Shown piece by piece: positions 1 through 7,206 of a DNA stretch of 64,000 bases (position 1 is the stretch's first letter; every line of letters starts with the position of its first letter). Source of the stretch: a virus; the IMG/VR virus record IMGVR_UViG_3300027730_000009, positions 27,974 to 91,973 of that record; one strand, given 5' to 3'. The notes beneath the pieces were generated by a model. That model did not search any database and had not been told where the DNA came from. It saw nothing but the letters and a program-made list of their open reading frames with translations. The position numbers were made by a program, and so were the translations under genes.

Positions 1-4
1 TTCA

Positions 5-14
5 TATTTATAAT
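5..14 (+). promoter_or_regulatory. TATTTAT-class (late-like) promoter box
   Basis: TATTTATAAT lies 4 bases before the start codon at 19. The same box recurs before 16 other genes in this window, always in the direction of the gene. Promoter function is inferred from recurrence. The short gap implies a leaderless mRNA. Confidence 0.5.
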
Positions 15-18
15 TACT

Positions 19-366
19 ATGAGGTTAAAAATAGGGGATAATATCTTTAATGTAAAAGTTGTTACAAGTAATTTTGACAAAGCTCAAGGAATGATGAACA
101 GAACTTTCACTGATGAGTTCAACGGAATGTTATTTGTTATGGATGAAGACACCAGTTGTTTTTGGATGAAGAACTGTATAATCCCCTTAGACATAATCTT
201 TATTGAAGGAACAACGATAACTAAAGTACATCACAATTGCCAGCCTTGTAAGGATGAAGATTGTGATAGTTATTGCGGTAGAGGAAGATTAGTTCTTGAA
301 ATTCAAGGTGGTTCCGCAAATGAGCTTGACATAAAAAAAGGGGACCAAGTAAAACTTTTACTTTAG
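19..366 (+). CDS. DUF192 family protein
   Basis: A 115-residue protein with the DUF192 (UPF0127) landmarks in order: GMMNR at 24-28, GMLFV at 36-40, FWMKN at 48-52 and IPLDIIFI at 55-62, followed by the C-terminal segment that in this family reads LE..G....i..Gd.v. The length fits the family core without the usual N-terminal export signal, so the protein probably stays in the cytoplasm. Four cysteines (C74, C77, C82, C86) sit in the central loop. The molecular function of DUF192 is not established. The gene stands alone on the plus strand, with a TATTTAT box in front and a strong hairpin terminator across its stop codon. Confidence 0.9.
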   Translation: MRLKIGDNIFNVKVVTSNFDKAQGMMNRTFTDEFNGMLFVMDEDTSCFWMKNCIIPLDIIFIEGTTITKVHHNCQPCKDEDCDSYCGRGRLVLEIQGGSANELDIKKGDQVKLLL

Positions 367-371
367 TCCCC
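340..371. terminator. bidirectional intrinsic terminator
   Basis: The stem GGGGAC/GTCCCC encloses a second perfect stem AAGTAAAA/TTTTACTT. A T-rich run follows on the plus strand and seven T on the minus strand. It lies between the convergent genes ending at 366 and 394 and overlaps the stop codon of the first. Confidence 0.8.
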
Positions 372-393
372 ATTTAATTTTAATTGGTTTTTA

Positions 394-783
394 TCAGAAC
401 AAACCAAGTTTGGATAACCATCTTTCGAAAAAGTTACCTCTGATACCTAACTCAACCATTTTTTCATAAACACTCGGTCCAGGAATTCCATCCACATCGA
501 GTTTCTCCATTTTTTGGAATTTCTTAAGTGCCTCAACCGTTGAAGGTCCCCACCTTTCATCAACAACTATTTTTGTTGGTATTTTTTTCATCTTAAAATA
601 TTCATTCAAAGCATTTTGAATTTCACGAACATCTCCCGATGATAGTTGATAACTTGAAAGTTGTTCATTGACCTTATTTTTTAAGTCTTTGACTTTCATT
701 TCTACAACCACTTCTTGTTCTTTAATCACATTGTCGATAATACGAGATAGTGCCTTTTCGGTGATACGGATATTTTTTTTCAT
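394..783 (-). CDS. peptidoglycan-binding-like (PG_binding_1) protein
   Basis: A 129-residue protein. Residues about 50-115 have the spacing of a PG_binding_1 fold: IQNALNEYF, then DERWGPSTVEALKKFQK, then DVDGIPGPSVYEKM. This three-helix domain often anchors cell-wall enzymes or virion proteins to peptidoglycan. The first 22 residues carry an amphipathic helix of the type RITEKAL..II..VIKEQ, which recurs in other proteins here and may be a virion-assembly tag (inference). There is no catalytic domain, so it is not an endolysin by itself. It overlaps the upstream gene by 4 bases (ATGA), indicating translational coupling. Confidence 0.75.
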   Translation of the reverse strand: MKKNIRITEKALSRIIDNVIKEQEVVVEMKVKDLKNKVNEQLSSYQLSSGDVREIQNALNEYFKMKKIPTKIVVDERWGPSTVEALKKFQKMEKLDVDGIPGPSVYEKMVELGIRGNFFERWLSKLGLF

Positions 784-1148
784 TCTAAAGTGAATAAGTA
801 TTTTCCTCTGTTTATTAACGCAACCATCTCATCTCTTAGGTTTAACAAATCTGTGTCAAGGGTTGGGTCATAGATTTCATCAAAAGACAATAGGAAGTTT
901 ACCGAGTCATCAACAAACTCTTGTAAAGACATCTGTGATAAATCTTCAATCTCTAAACTCAAACCTCCAAGATATTCGGGTCTTCCGTGTTTTCCCATAC
1001 ATACTTCAGCAAATTCATCAACTAAATTAACAAGTGCTTCGTATATCTTACCATAAGCCTTGTGTTTTGCATAGGAGAATGTCTGCCAATGCATAAATCT
1101 AAATTGCATTTGAATTTGGACTAACTTGGCTATAACTTCACTGTTCAT
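780..1148 (-). CDS. DUF5856-like (Dps/ferritin-like helical) phage protein
   Basis: A 122-residue, all-helical protein. The segment MHWQTFSYAKHKAYGKIYE followed by LVDEFAE resembles the DUF5856 family of phages and large viruses and recalls the HWxT helix of Dps-like four-helix bundles. I did not confirm a metal site, and the function is unknown. It is the first gene of a two-gene unit with the PG_binding protein (4-base overlap). The leader carries a TATTTATAAT box and the sequence AAGAATTTTTATG, which is also found before the gene starting at 8464. Confidence 0.7.
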   Translation of the reverse strand: MNSEVIAKLVQIQMQFRFMHWQTFSYAKHKAYGKIYEALVNLVDEFAEVCMGKHGRPEYLGGLSLEIEDLSQMSLQEFVDDSVNFLLSFDEIYDPTLDTDLLNLRDEMVALINRGKYLFTLE

Positions 1149-1160
1149 AAAAATTCTTTT

Positions 1161-1170
1161 ATTATAAATA
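1161..1170 (-). promoter_or_regulatory. TATTTAT-class promoter box
   Basis: TATTTATAAT in gene direction, 12 bases before the start at 1148. Confidence 0.5.
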
Positions 1171-1179
1171 CCTGAGATA

Positions 1180-1207
1180 AGAAAAAACCCCCACTTTTGG
1201 TGAGGGT
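1180..1207 (-). terminator. intrinsic terminator
   Basis: On the minus strand ACCCTCAC, loop CAAAA, GTGGGGGT and then a T run. It directly follows the 41-residue gene that ends at 1214. Confidence 0.85.
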
Positions 1208-1213
1208 CTTTCT

Positions 1214-1339
1214 TTATTCTGATTGAGTCGAGAGTTTCTGAGCCTCTTGAATCATTAGGTCGGTACTGCCGTTGTATTTACAAGGGCAAGTAGGACGACC
1301 ATGTTCCTTAAGAATTTGTTTTGCTTGTTCGAGTGTCAT
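1214..1339 (-). CDS. small CxC-containing phage protein (41 aa)
   Basis: A short gene found by reading the gap: it starts MTLEQAKQILKEHG, has a TCPC cysteine pair, and ends in QKLSTQSE. It fills the space between a TATTTATAAA box one base before its ATG and an intrinsic terminator just after its stop, so it looks like a complete transcription unit. No family is recognised. The CPCKYNG segment could bind a metal, but that is only a guess. Confidence 0.65.
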   Translation of the reverse strand: MTLEQAKQILKEHGRPTCPCKYNGSTDLMIQEAQKLSTQSE

Positions 1340-1340
1340 G

Positions 1341-1350
1341 TTTATAAATA
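1341..1350 (-). promoter_or_regulatory. TATTTAT-class promoter box
   Basis: TATTTATAAA in gene direction, one base before the start at 1339. Such a short gap implies a leaderless transcript if this is a promoter. Confidence 0.45.
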
Positions 1351-1396
1351 TTACAAAAATATAGACAATAAAAATAATTTGAAAATATAAATCAGT

Positions 1397-1792
1397 TTAT
1401 TCCTTGTTGCAAATATAAAACCAAACCAAATCATTGTATTCGACCGCCAAAGTAATCAGAGCAGCATATCTTTCATCAAAGTGCATGGCAACATAACAAC
1501 TCTTACCATCAGAATCTTTACACAACCATCTTGATGTTCCAACAGACGCATCGACAGCGTTAACCACATGGTAATTCTGAGTTGTTTTACTATAAATAAC
1601 AACCTTAGTTTGGTGAAGTTCAACCAAGATGTTGACCTCCTTACTGTCAATAATCCACTCTGTGACTGGACTGTTTTCATCTTGTCTTACACCCATTGAA
1701 GCGTTTTGTGCTCTGAGGTAAGTAATCTTAGTTTCCTGAGAAAATAAACTTGTGAAGGACACAAGCAAAAATAAAAGTAATAGTTTTTTCAT
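1397..1792 (-). CDS. secreted protein of unknown function
   Basis: A 131-residue protein with a clear signal peptide: MKK, a run of Leu/Val, then SLFSQ, the usual Bacteroidota ending. I placed the start at 1792 and not at the longer frame start at 1843, because the upstream 17 codons overlap a terminator and the TATTTAT box lies just before 1792. The mature part is beta-rich with two cysteines and no recognised domain. It may act in the envelope, for example in superinfection exclusion, but nothing in the sequence proves this. Confidence 0.75.
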   Translation of the reverse strand: MKKLLLLFLLVSFTSLFSQETKITYLRAQNASMGVRQDENSPVTEWIIDSKEVNILVELHQTKVVIYSKTTQNYHVVNAVDASVGTSRWLCKDSDGKSCYVAMHFDERYAALITLAVEYNDLVWFYICNKE

Positions 1793-1795
1793 TAT

Positions 1796-1805
1796 CAAAT
1801 AAATA
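1796..1805 (-). promoter_or_regulatory. TATTTAT-class promoter box
   Basis: TATTTATTTG in gene direction, three bases before the start at 1792. Confidence 0.45.
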
Positions 1806-1822
1806 GATAATTGAAACCTAAT

Positions 1823-1850
1823 AAAAAAACCCCACTCTTTCAAGGGGGGT
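1823..1850 (-). terminator. intrinsic terminator
   Basis: On the minus strand a C-rich arm (ACCCC) pairs with GGGGT across a short loop and is followed by seven T. It closes the operon whose last gene ends at 1885. Confidence 0.75.
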
Positions 1851-1884
1851 CAAATTATTTTTTAAGCGGTCTAAGTTGTCTACT

Positions 1885-2286
1885 TTAAATTAATTTAATT
1901 TCAAACCTGTTTTTCATTTGTTCTAACTTTTCTTCAGGTACTCCATGTTCGTTGACACCACCATGGCGGTTTTCCACAATCAAGGAATGAACACGATACC
2001 CATATTTTTCAGCCAACTTGTGGTAATATTCCATTTCCCACTCTTGGGTGAAAGTGTTTGATACAACAACAGGTGAATGTTCGTAATTAAACAAAAGCTC
2101 AACTTCGTTTTGACACCACATGTGTGCAAGTTTGATTTCAGATGGGTTGAACTTATAGTTCCCTTCCCTATCAACAAAATACATGTCAGTTTCTTTGTGA
2201 CAATAGTCTTTGTTCCCCACAATCATTTTAGCAATTGTTGATTTACCCGAGTTTGGTAATCCTCTCAAGAGATATAGTTCTTTCAT
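1885..2286 (-). CDS. P-loop polynucleotide kinase-like protein
   Basis: A 133-residue single-domain kinase of the AAA_33/T4 Pnk 5'-kinase type. Walker A is GLPNSGKST at residues 9-17, followed by the TDMYF segment and IKLAHMWCQ typical of the small N4BP2L-like kinases. Members phosphorylate 5'-OH ends of RNA or DNA, or small substrates. It is the last gene of an operon with a metallophosphoesterase (1-base spacing) and, upstream, an Rnl1-type RNA ligase, which suggests RNA end repair. It lacks the 3'-phosphatase domain of T4 Pnkp. The precise substrate is unknown. Confidence 0.85.
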   Translation of the reverse strand: MKELYLLRGLPNSGKSTIAKMIVGNKDYCHKETDMYFVDREGNYKFNPSEIKLAHMWCQNEVELLFNYEHSPVVVSNTFTQEWEMEYYHKLAEKYGYRVHSLIVENRHGGVNEHGVPEEKLEQMKNRFEIKLI

Positions 2287-2287
2287 T

Positions 2288-2935
2288 TTACAGTCGTTTT
2301 TCGTGGTGGTCTTTTGGTAGGGTCAATTTTCTGTGAAGACGGTCCTTCATAATGTTACGGATTTCCTCAAAAGAAATTGGGTAAAGGTCATTTCCGTCCA
2401 CACCAACATCCATTGCTCGTCCTTCGTTGATACGAAGGTTAGGTGGAAGGTGAACATGACCATGAAGGTGAGCAACACCGTCATTCATACCATCCCAAGA
2501 TGCAATCGGATAGTGCATACACACCATAGAATATTTCAGAACCTCTTTACCGATTGGTTTGCGAATATCCAAGTGAAGGTAGTCCTGACAAGATGAAAAA
2601 ATATCTTGGATATCTCCTTTGTTTCGACGGATGTGATGGTCGTGGTTTCCGAAGGTCAGGTGAATGTTCTTACAAAGAATCCGACTACGAAACTCAGCGA
2701 TGGATTCAAAACCGCCAAACGACCAGTCACCCAAGTGAATCAAAATATCGTCCTCACCTACCATCTCATTGATTCGGTTTACCAAAGTATCGTTCATGTG
2801 GTTTAAGGACTTATAATCACGGGTCAGGTTTTCAGCACCCACCCAATTGGTAGTAGCACGACAAATGTTTCCGTGGTTATAGTGAGTGTCTGATGTGAAA
2901 AACAGACCTTGCCCTTTTTCCAATACAATTTTCAT
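2288..2935 (-). CDS. calcineurin-like metallophosphoesterase
   Basis: A 215-residue protein with all core metal-binding motifs: SDTHYNHGNI at 15-24, HLGD at 67-70, GNHD at 96-99 and HLHGHVH at 156-162. These place it in the COG4186-type phosphoesterases common in phages. Such enzymes use two metal ions to hydrolyse phosphomonoesters or diesters. It lies between a kinase and an RNA ligase gene, so it could supply the phosphatase step of RNA end repair (inference). It has its own TATCTTTG box four bases before the ATG. I cannot tell the substrate from sequence. Confidence 0.9.
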   Translation of the reverse strand: MKIVLEKGQGLFFTSDTHYNHGNICRATTNWVGAENLTRDYKSLNHMNDTLVNRINEMVGEDDILIHLGDWSFGGFESIAEFRSRILCKNIHLTFGNHDHHIRRNKGDIQDIFSSCQDYLHLDIRKPIGKEVLKYSMVCMHYPIASWDGMNDGVAHLHGHVHLPPNLRINEGRAMDVGVDGNDLYPISFEEIRNIMKDRLHRKLTLPKDHHEKRL

Positions 2936-2939
2936 AAGA

Positions 2940-2947
2940 CAAAGATA
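2940..2947 (-). promoter_or_regulatory. Bacteroidota -7 box (TATCTTTG)
   Basis: TATCTTTG matches the TAnnTTTG -7 element of Bacteroidota promoters and sits four bases before the start at 2935. A TTTG-type -33 box is not obvious. The small gap predicts a leaderless mRNA. Confidence 0.5.
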
Positions 2948-2956
2948 TAAAATATT

Positions 2957-4033
2957 TTACAACTTACGAAACTCAGGTTTGATTAATTTCCAAATGATTG
3001 GTTCTACATCCTTACCACCCAACATGGCAAATAAGATTGCTGGATGTTTAAACATTCGTGCACTTAGTGCAAAAAACTTTCGTATCCCCAATCCTTTTAT
3101 TGAATCAAAGTGGTTTTGGTATTCCTCCTCAAGTTGGTTGAACTGAATAATCAATTCTTTCTCATACTCTTTGATTTTGCGGTAGAATTCATCAGGAACA
3201 TGAGTTAAAATACTATCCATACTACCACCCGATGACAATACCTCCCAAACCGCAGTGGTTGAAAGATTGGTCATGACCTTGTGGAGACGAACATATTCTT
3301 CAAACTTGATTTTCATCCTGAAGTTACCAGGTTGGAATCTAAGGACAAAACCTTCTTTATTGGTCTCGTTCTTTTCTTTCAACGACTTGTATAACTCATC
3401 AGAGAAATTGAAATGTTGTTCGGTTTTAACCAAATCATCTTCTTCAACACCGTTAGCATGTAGAACCATCTTTGCGGTAGTCCAGTGTAGTTCGGTGTCG
3501 TCCGTTGGTTCCCATTTCCAACTCTCATTCAAAACCACGGATAAGAACACAATTTTTTCTTCATCGTATCGAACAACAATTCGATTCGCTTCATAAATTA
3601 TCTCCACTAAGTAGGCATATTCTTTTGACCATGAAGCCAAAAAATACTTTGATTTAACAATCTCAAGACCTTTGATTGCTTGTTCAGAAGCAAATGAACC
3701 ACGGGTTGCCATAATCCATTGGTCTTCGTAGTTGAACAAAATACCCAAAGACCCATCCATCTTTTCTTGGATGTAAACATAATCGCCCTTGGAAGGGATT
3801 ACTTCCTTACCAATAACCTCCTCGTAGTTAAAGAATTTTTTAAAGGGGCGAACCAATATTTTACCAGTGGTATTCTCAGTTATAAGACCTCTACATTGCA
3901 CCGTAACCTCGTCCCACAACCCTTCGTACTGAACTTTCTCGGTGTAGTTCCATATAGTCAATGGAAGGGTGGGATGAGTTTGTTTGTACAACAACCCATC
4001 TTCATAATAACGATTAAGCGTCTCAATAGTCAT
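2957..4033 (-). CDS. rnlA: T4 Rnl1-type RNA ligase
   Basis: A 358-residue ATP-dependent RNA ligase, close in length to T4 Rnl1 (374). The nucleotidyltransferase motifs appear in order: CRGLI upstream (47-51), motif I EKMDGSL at 90-96 with K91 as the predicted AMP-accepting lysine, the motif III region VEIIYEANRIVVRY at 143-156, motif IV EGFVLRF at 227-233 and motif V starting MKIKFEEY at 240. The C-terminal domain is helical as in Rnl1. In T4 the enzyme reseals tRNA cut by the host anticodon nuclease. Here it is followed by phosphoesterase and kinase genes, which supports a repair role. Confidence 0.93.
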   Translation of the reverse strand: MTIETLNRYYEDGLLYKQTHPTLPLTIWNYTEKVQYEGLWDEVTVQCRGLITENTTGKILVRPFKKFFNYEEVIGKEVIPSKGDYVYIQEKMDGSLGILFNYEDQWIMATRGSFASEQAIKGLEIVKSKYFLASWSKEYAYLVEIIYEANRIVVRYDEEKIVFLSVVLNESWKWEPTDDTELHWTTAKMVLHANGVEEDDLVKTEQHFNFSDELYKSLKEKNETNKEGFVLRFQPGNFRMKIKFEEYVRLHKVMTNLSTTAVWEVLSSGGSMDSILTHVPDEFYRKIKEYEKELIIQFNQLEEEYQNHFDSIKGLGIRKFFALSARMFKHPAILFAMLGGKDVEPIIWKLIKPEFRKL

Positions 4034-4046
4034 TTAACAAACATAA

Positions 4047-4667
4047 TCAATTTAAACTATTTGGAATATACAAAATCGTCGGATTTTTTTTCTGAACATC
4101 TACCTCAGGATAACGCTCTTTAAACTTTTGTAGATTAAAGGGTGAGGCAATAATATGAAACCCAACCCTAGTTGGGATGAAAGTCATCTCAACTTCTTTA
4201 CCAGTTTCACTTTGCAGTTCACTAATATACCGACGCATTTCTTTATAAAAAGGTGCATGAGCAAAACCATCAATTGATATTCCATCGATATCGATAACCC
4301 ATCGCTTTTCCAAAGTTTTCAATTGACCCACAACAGAATCAAATAAATGTTGCTGGCGATGCTGACCGTTACGAATACGCTCAGCCAAAGCAACTAACAT
4401 GTTCAACGACACATCGTGGTGACTTTGCTTTTGAACATGAATGTATGCCCTGGCTTTGAACATCTCACAAAGTTCTTTAATCTCTTCATACCTCTTTTCG
4501 AGATACTCAACACTTTCAATACAGTAGGTCTTTATCGTTCTAACTGATTGATGATTTGACTTATCAGTGGTTTGGTCTTTCTTACGCTTCAAAACATAAA
4601 GCATGTAAAAGTCCCCCTCCTTTTCGAAGTTAAGCAGAGACTTGATTTGATGTAGGTTGTCAATCAT
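4047..4667 (-). CDS. conserved phage protein with primase-like motifs
   Basis: A 206-residue protein not firmly assigned. Two segments recall the archaeo-eukaryotic primase fold: VIDID at 124-128 (an hhhDhD-like metal motif) and GFHII at 169-173 (an s.H-like motif), with a possible third acidic motif near 190. The N-terminal part is helical and basic. It heads the operon that continues into the RNA ligase, with 13 bases between the genes and a TATCTTTG box five bases before its ATG. A role in RNA or DNA end handling is plausible, but the primase link is only a motif-level idea. Confidence 0.8.
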   Translation of the reverse strand: MIDNLHQIKSLLNFEKEGDFYMLYVLKRKKDQTTDKSNHQSVRTIKTYCIESVEYLEKRYEEIKELCEMFKARAYIHVQKQSHHDVSLNMLVALAERIRNGQHRQQHLFDSVVGQLKTLEKRWVIDIDGISIDGFAHAPFYKEMRRYISELQSETGKEVEMTFIPTRVGFHIIASPFNLQKFKERYPEVDVQKKNPTILYIPNSLN

Positions 4668-4672
4668 ATAAA

Positions 4673-4680
4673 CAAAGATA
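4673..4680 (-). promoter_or_regulatory. Bacteroidota -7 box (TATCTTTG)
   Basis: TATCTTTG five bases before the start at 4667, heading the RNA ligase operon. Confidence 0.5.
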
Positions 4681-4697
4681 CTAAAAAGTTTCGAAAT

Positions 4698-4727
4698 AAA
4701 AAAACCCCCACCTTTACAGATAGAGGT
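4698..4727 (-). terminator. probable intrinsic terminator
   Basis: On the minus strand a short ACCT/AGGT stem is followed by GGGGG and seven T, just after the gene ending at 4752. The stem is weak. Confidence 0.4.
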
Positions 4728-4751
4728 CTCTCATGAAATTAAAAACTCAAC

Positions 4752-5072
4752 TTATTCGATTTCGCTAATGTGGGTTAATTCTTTGGGACATTCCACCGAC
4801 TGTAAAAGCCCGATGTAAAGGGGGATGTACTTCCGATTGATATAGTCAGCCCGTGATACGGCAAGTTGTAGGTTGTTTTCCACCACAGCTTGAACAAAAC
4901 TACCACCGGGGTATCCTATGTTCCATTTGGTACAAAGTATACTTTCTGCGATGTTTAAAATGTGTTGGTATTCATCATCCGTGGGTGTGAATCCGTGGGT
5001 GAGGAACATTTCCCGAGCACAGTAGTCTTCAACCAACTGTCGAACTGTTTCGATTTGTTGAGTTTTGGTCAT
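4752..5072 (-). CDS. hypothetical phage protein (106 aa)
   Basis: I do not recognise this gene. It is a mainly helical, slightly acidic soluble protein with no signal peptide or membrane segment and two scattered cysteines. It is a single-gene unit between a TAGGTTTG box upstream and a probable terminator downstream. The promoter type groups it with the early or replication genes. Confidence 0.8.
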   Translation of the reverse strand: MTKTQQIETVRQLVEDYCAREMFLTHGFTPTDDEYQHILNIAESILCTKWNIGYPGGSFVQAVVENNLQLAVSRADYINRKYIPLYIGLLQSVECPKELTHISEIE

Positions 5073-5099
5073 GTTTTTAGTTTTTATTAATCAACAAGA

Positions 5100-5107
5100 C
5101 AAACCTA
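5100..5107 (-). promoter_or_regulatory. Bacteroidota -7 box (TAGGTTTG)
   Basis: TAGGTTTG fits TAnnTTTG and lies 27 bases before the start at 5072. Confidence 0.4.
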
Positions 5108-5118
5108 CAACAAAATTT

Positions 5119-5997
5119 CTATTCCGCCAAATCTTTTTCAAAATTAATTTTTTGTTGTTTTTTCTCATCAATAAACCCCTGAACTCTCTTTCGAGCAACT
5201 TCGGTGTAGTTGGGTGACAATTCAATTCCAATCCAACGACGGTCTAATACTTCTGCGGCGACCAAACTAGTTCCACTACCAGCAAATGGGTCCAATACAA
5301 CATCATTCTTGTAAGTCAGAATTTTAATTGCTTTGGTTGGGATGTCCATTGAGAAAGTAGCTTTGGTCATACTCTTGGTATCGGCAAAATAATTCCACTG
5401 TCCAAATACCAAGTCAATGAATTCTCTTTTTTGGTCTTCAGTATAAACCTTTTTTTGTTTGGTAACACCATTCTCATCTTCAACATCAATCCATTCGTTT
5501 GTCCATTGAGGTTTACCCTTAATTTTTTTAATGTGTTCTTTCTTGTAAGCTAAGATAACACACTCTTTCGGGTTGTAGATGTAAGGTGAACTTGGGCTCA
5601 TCCAACTTCCCCATGCGGTGGTACGGCTACGGTGTGGTGACTCTTCTTCCAAATCAACGATTCCGAAGAATTTGTATCCGATTTGTTTCATAATCTGCCA
5701 AATTTCACTAACCATAAAAATTCTTCCACCCTTATTTTGCCGATTAATTTCATAAGGAATATTCAAAGCAATCCTTCCATCATCTTTTAAAACACGGAAA
5801 GCTTCAGTCATCCACTTTTTTGTGAATTCAAAATATTCTTCGGGTGTCATATCATCATCATGTACATCGTATTCAATACCAACCCCATATGGACAACTTG
5901 TAACAATCAAATCAACACAGGATTCAGGAAGGGTTTTCATTTCTTCAATACAATCTCCATTAATTATTGTACCGATAGTGTTTTCTAAATTTCTCAT
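5119..5997 (-). CDS. site-specific DNA methyltransferase (beta-class, N6-adenine/N4-cytosine)
   Basis: A 292-residue class beta DNA methyltransferase: catalytic motif IV TSCPYG at 33-38 comes before the SAM-binding motif I DPFAGSGT at 236-243, with a target-recognition region between them. TSCPYG is a variant of TSPPY with Cys in place of the first Pro. No restriction nuclease lies nearby, so it is probably an orphan anti-restriction or regulatory methylase. Its first 38 bases overlap the end of the upstream homing endonuclease gene, so that insertion has replaced its native leader. Target sequence cannot be predicted. Confidence 0.92.
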   Translation of the reverse strand: MRNLENTIGTIINGDCIEEMKTLPESCVDLIVTSCPYGVGIEYDVHDDDMTPEEYFEFTKKWMTEAFRVLKDDGRIALNIPYEINRQNKGGRIFMVSEIWQIMKQIGYKFFGIVDLEEESPHRSRTTAWGSWMSPSSPYIYNPKECVILAYKKEHIKKIKGKPQWTNEWIDVEDENGVTKQKKVYTEDQKREFIDLVFGQWNYFADTKSMTKATFSMDIPTKAIKILTYKNDVVLDPFAGSGTSLVAAEVLDRRWIGIELSPNYTEVARKRVQGFIDEKKQQKINFEKDLAE

Positions 5998-6760
5998 AGT
6001 TTTGTTTTTTTCTTTCTAAACATATTTTACAATCTGAGTAAATGTAATTATAAAAATTTACATTATCCAATTTGTTTTGTATTTGTAATCTAATTTTATC
6101 ATAAAGATTTATATTAATATTATTTCTCTTTAACTCTTCAACAACAAACTTTTGAAATTTTTCAGACGCTGAGACAATACTTGTGCAGTTTTTACTTTTT
6201 GTTGGATTGAAAGTGAATGACCCATCACCATCAAAATATCCTCTAATGAAATGTCTTTTGAGATTATTTTCAATGTTAGGGGAATCAATTGTAAATGTTT
6301 TTCGTGAGTGAATACCTTGTTTTTTTATTGAGTTTACCAATTTTTGTGAGTAAATTGCTAAGTGAACCATGTGAGACTTTGAAATCCCATCCTTGTATTT
6401 TACAGAATTATAACCCTCAACTATGAGATGATTTGATTTCAAATGTTCTCTAAAAAGTTCTAAATGTTCAACATCCTTATAAGACAATTTTAATTCGAGC
6501 GAACACCCTGAAGACCTCTCCCGAATATAACCATCCGCAAATAAAAAACCTAACCAGTATGCTTTCTCTTCGGAGTCAATTTTGTCAAAATAAGTTTCAT
6601 CAACTTTATAACGCCGATTATCCAATTCAATACCATGATTTTTCAATATTCGTCTAATTGGCGAAATTGACACACCGAAAAATTGTGAAACTTTATGAAT
6701 ACTTCTAAACTCTCTGTATTTGGACAGAACTTCTTGTTCATTCAATAATAACTTCTCCAC
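5960..6760 (-). CDS. LAGLIDADG homing endonuclease
   Basis: A 266-residue free-standing double-motif enzyme: WLGFLFADGYI at 69-79 and IRGYFDGDGSF at 172-182, each with the catalytic Asp or Gly-Asp end, plus an N-terminal helix-turn-helix near residues 20-40. It starts with GTG one base after a TATTTATTAG box. It cuts a specific site to spread its own gene. Its 3' end overlaps the DNA methyltransferase start by 38 bases, an intimate arrangement for a mobile gene. T4 homing genes are also often under late promoters, which fits the box seen here. Confidence 0.93.
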   Translation of the reverse strand: MEKLLLNEQEVLSKYREFRSIHKVSQFFGVSISPIRRILKNHGIELDNRRYKVDETYFDKIDSEEKAYWLGFLFADGYIRERSSGCSLELKLSYKDVEHLELFREHLKSNHLIVEGYNSVKYKDGISKSHMVHLAIYSQKLVNSIKKQGIHSRKTFTIDSPNIENNLKRHFIRGYFDGDGSFTFNPTKSKNCTSIVSASEKFQKFVVEELKRNNININLYDKIRLQIQNKLDNVNFYNYIYSDCKICLERKKQNYEKFRKHYRYNN

Positions 6761-6761
6761 A

Positions 6762-6771
6762 CTAATAAATA
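6762..6771 (-). promoter_or_regulatory. TATTTAT-class promoter box
   Basis: TATTTATTAG, one base before the GTG start of the homing endonuclease at 6760. Confidence 0.45.
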
Positions 6772-6801
6772 TGACTAAAAATCTAAAAAATTGGATTTAT
6801 T

Positions 6802-6969
6802 TCATTTTCTAAGTTCATTAATTAATCCAAATACAAAAACAAGTAATATCAGTGGCCAACCAAGGACCACCAATATTATTTCAGTAAATTCAACTTCTTG
6901 TTGAGTTACAATCATAACATAATGGAATAACATTCCAAATATCGAACCCCAAAGAAGATATAAAATCAT
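6802..6969 (-). CDS. small two-TM membrane protein (55 aa)
   Basis: Found by reading the gap. The protein starts MILYLLWGSIFGMLF, has a polar turn TQQEVEFTE near residues 22-30, then a second hydrophobic stretch of about 20 residues, and ends NELRK. Its ATG overlaps the TGA of the DUF3310 gene (ATGA), a strong sign of coupled translation. Two short helices joined by an acidic turn are seen in small holins, but many other phage membrane proteins look the same, so no function is assigned. Confidence 0.7.
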   Translation of the reverse strand: MILYLLWGSIFGMLFHYVMIVTQQEVEFTEIILVVLGWPLILLVFVFGLINELRK

Positions 6970-7205
6970 CGATTAGATTCCAAAAGTTGAATTTTTCTCT
7001 CTAAATACCAAAGAGCCTTTTTCAAGTCTTGGATTTCTTTGTCAGTTCCTTTTTTACCCGCCCGAGCGATGTACTTAAAAGTATTACCGAGATGGAAATC
7101 CATCTCAAGGGCTTCAATGACTTTAATAACTTCATAAGTATTCGAGGCACCTCCGTAATGTTGAGGATGATTTACATATTCGTGGTTCGTGGTATGCTCA
7201 GACAT
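6966..7205 (-). CDS. DUF3310 family phage protein
   Basis: A 79-residue protein with the DUF3310 signature: VNHPQHYGG, then YEVIKVIEA, then GNTFKYIARAGKKG and DLKKALWYLERKI. The family is widespread in tailed phages (often linked to nucleotide metabolism in annotation), but the activity is not established. It is one base downstream of the RMT2-like methyltransferase and is coupled by ATGA to the small membrane protein that follows. Confidence 0.92.
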   Translation of the reverse strand: MSEHTTNHEYVNHPQHYGGASNTYEVIKVIEALEMDFHLGNTFKYIARAGKKGTDKEIQDLKKALWYLERKIQLLESNR

Positions 7206-7206
7206 T

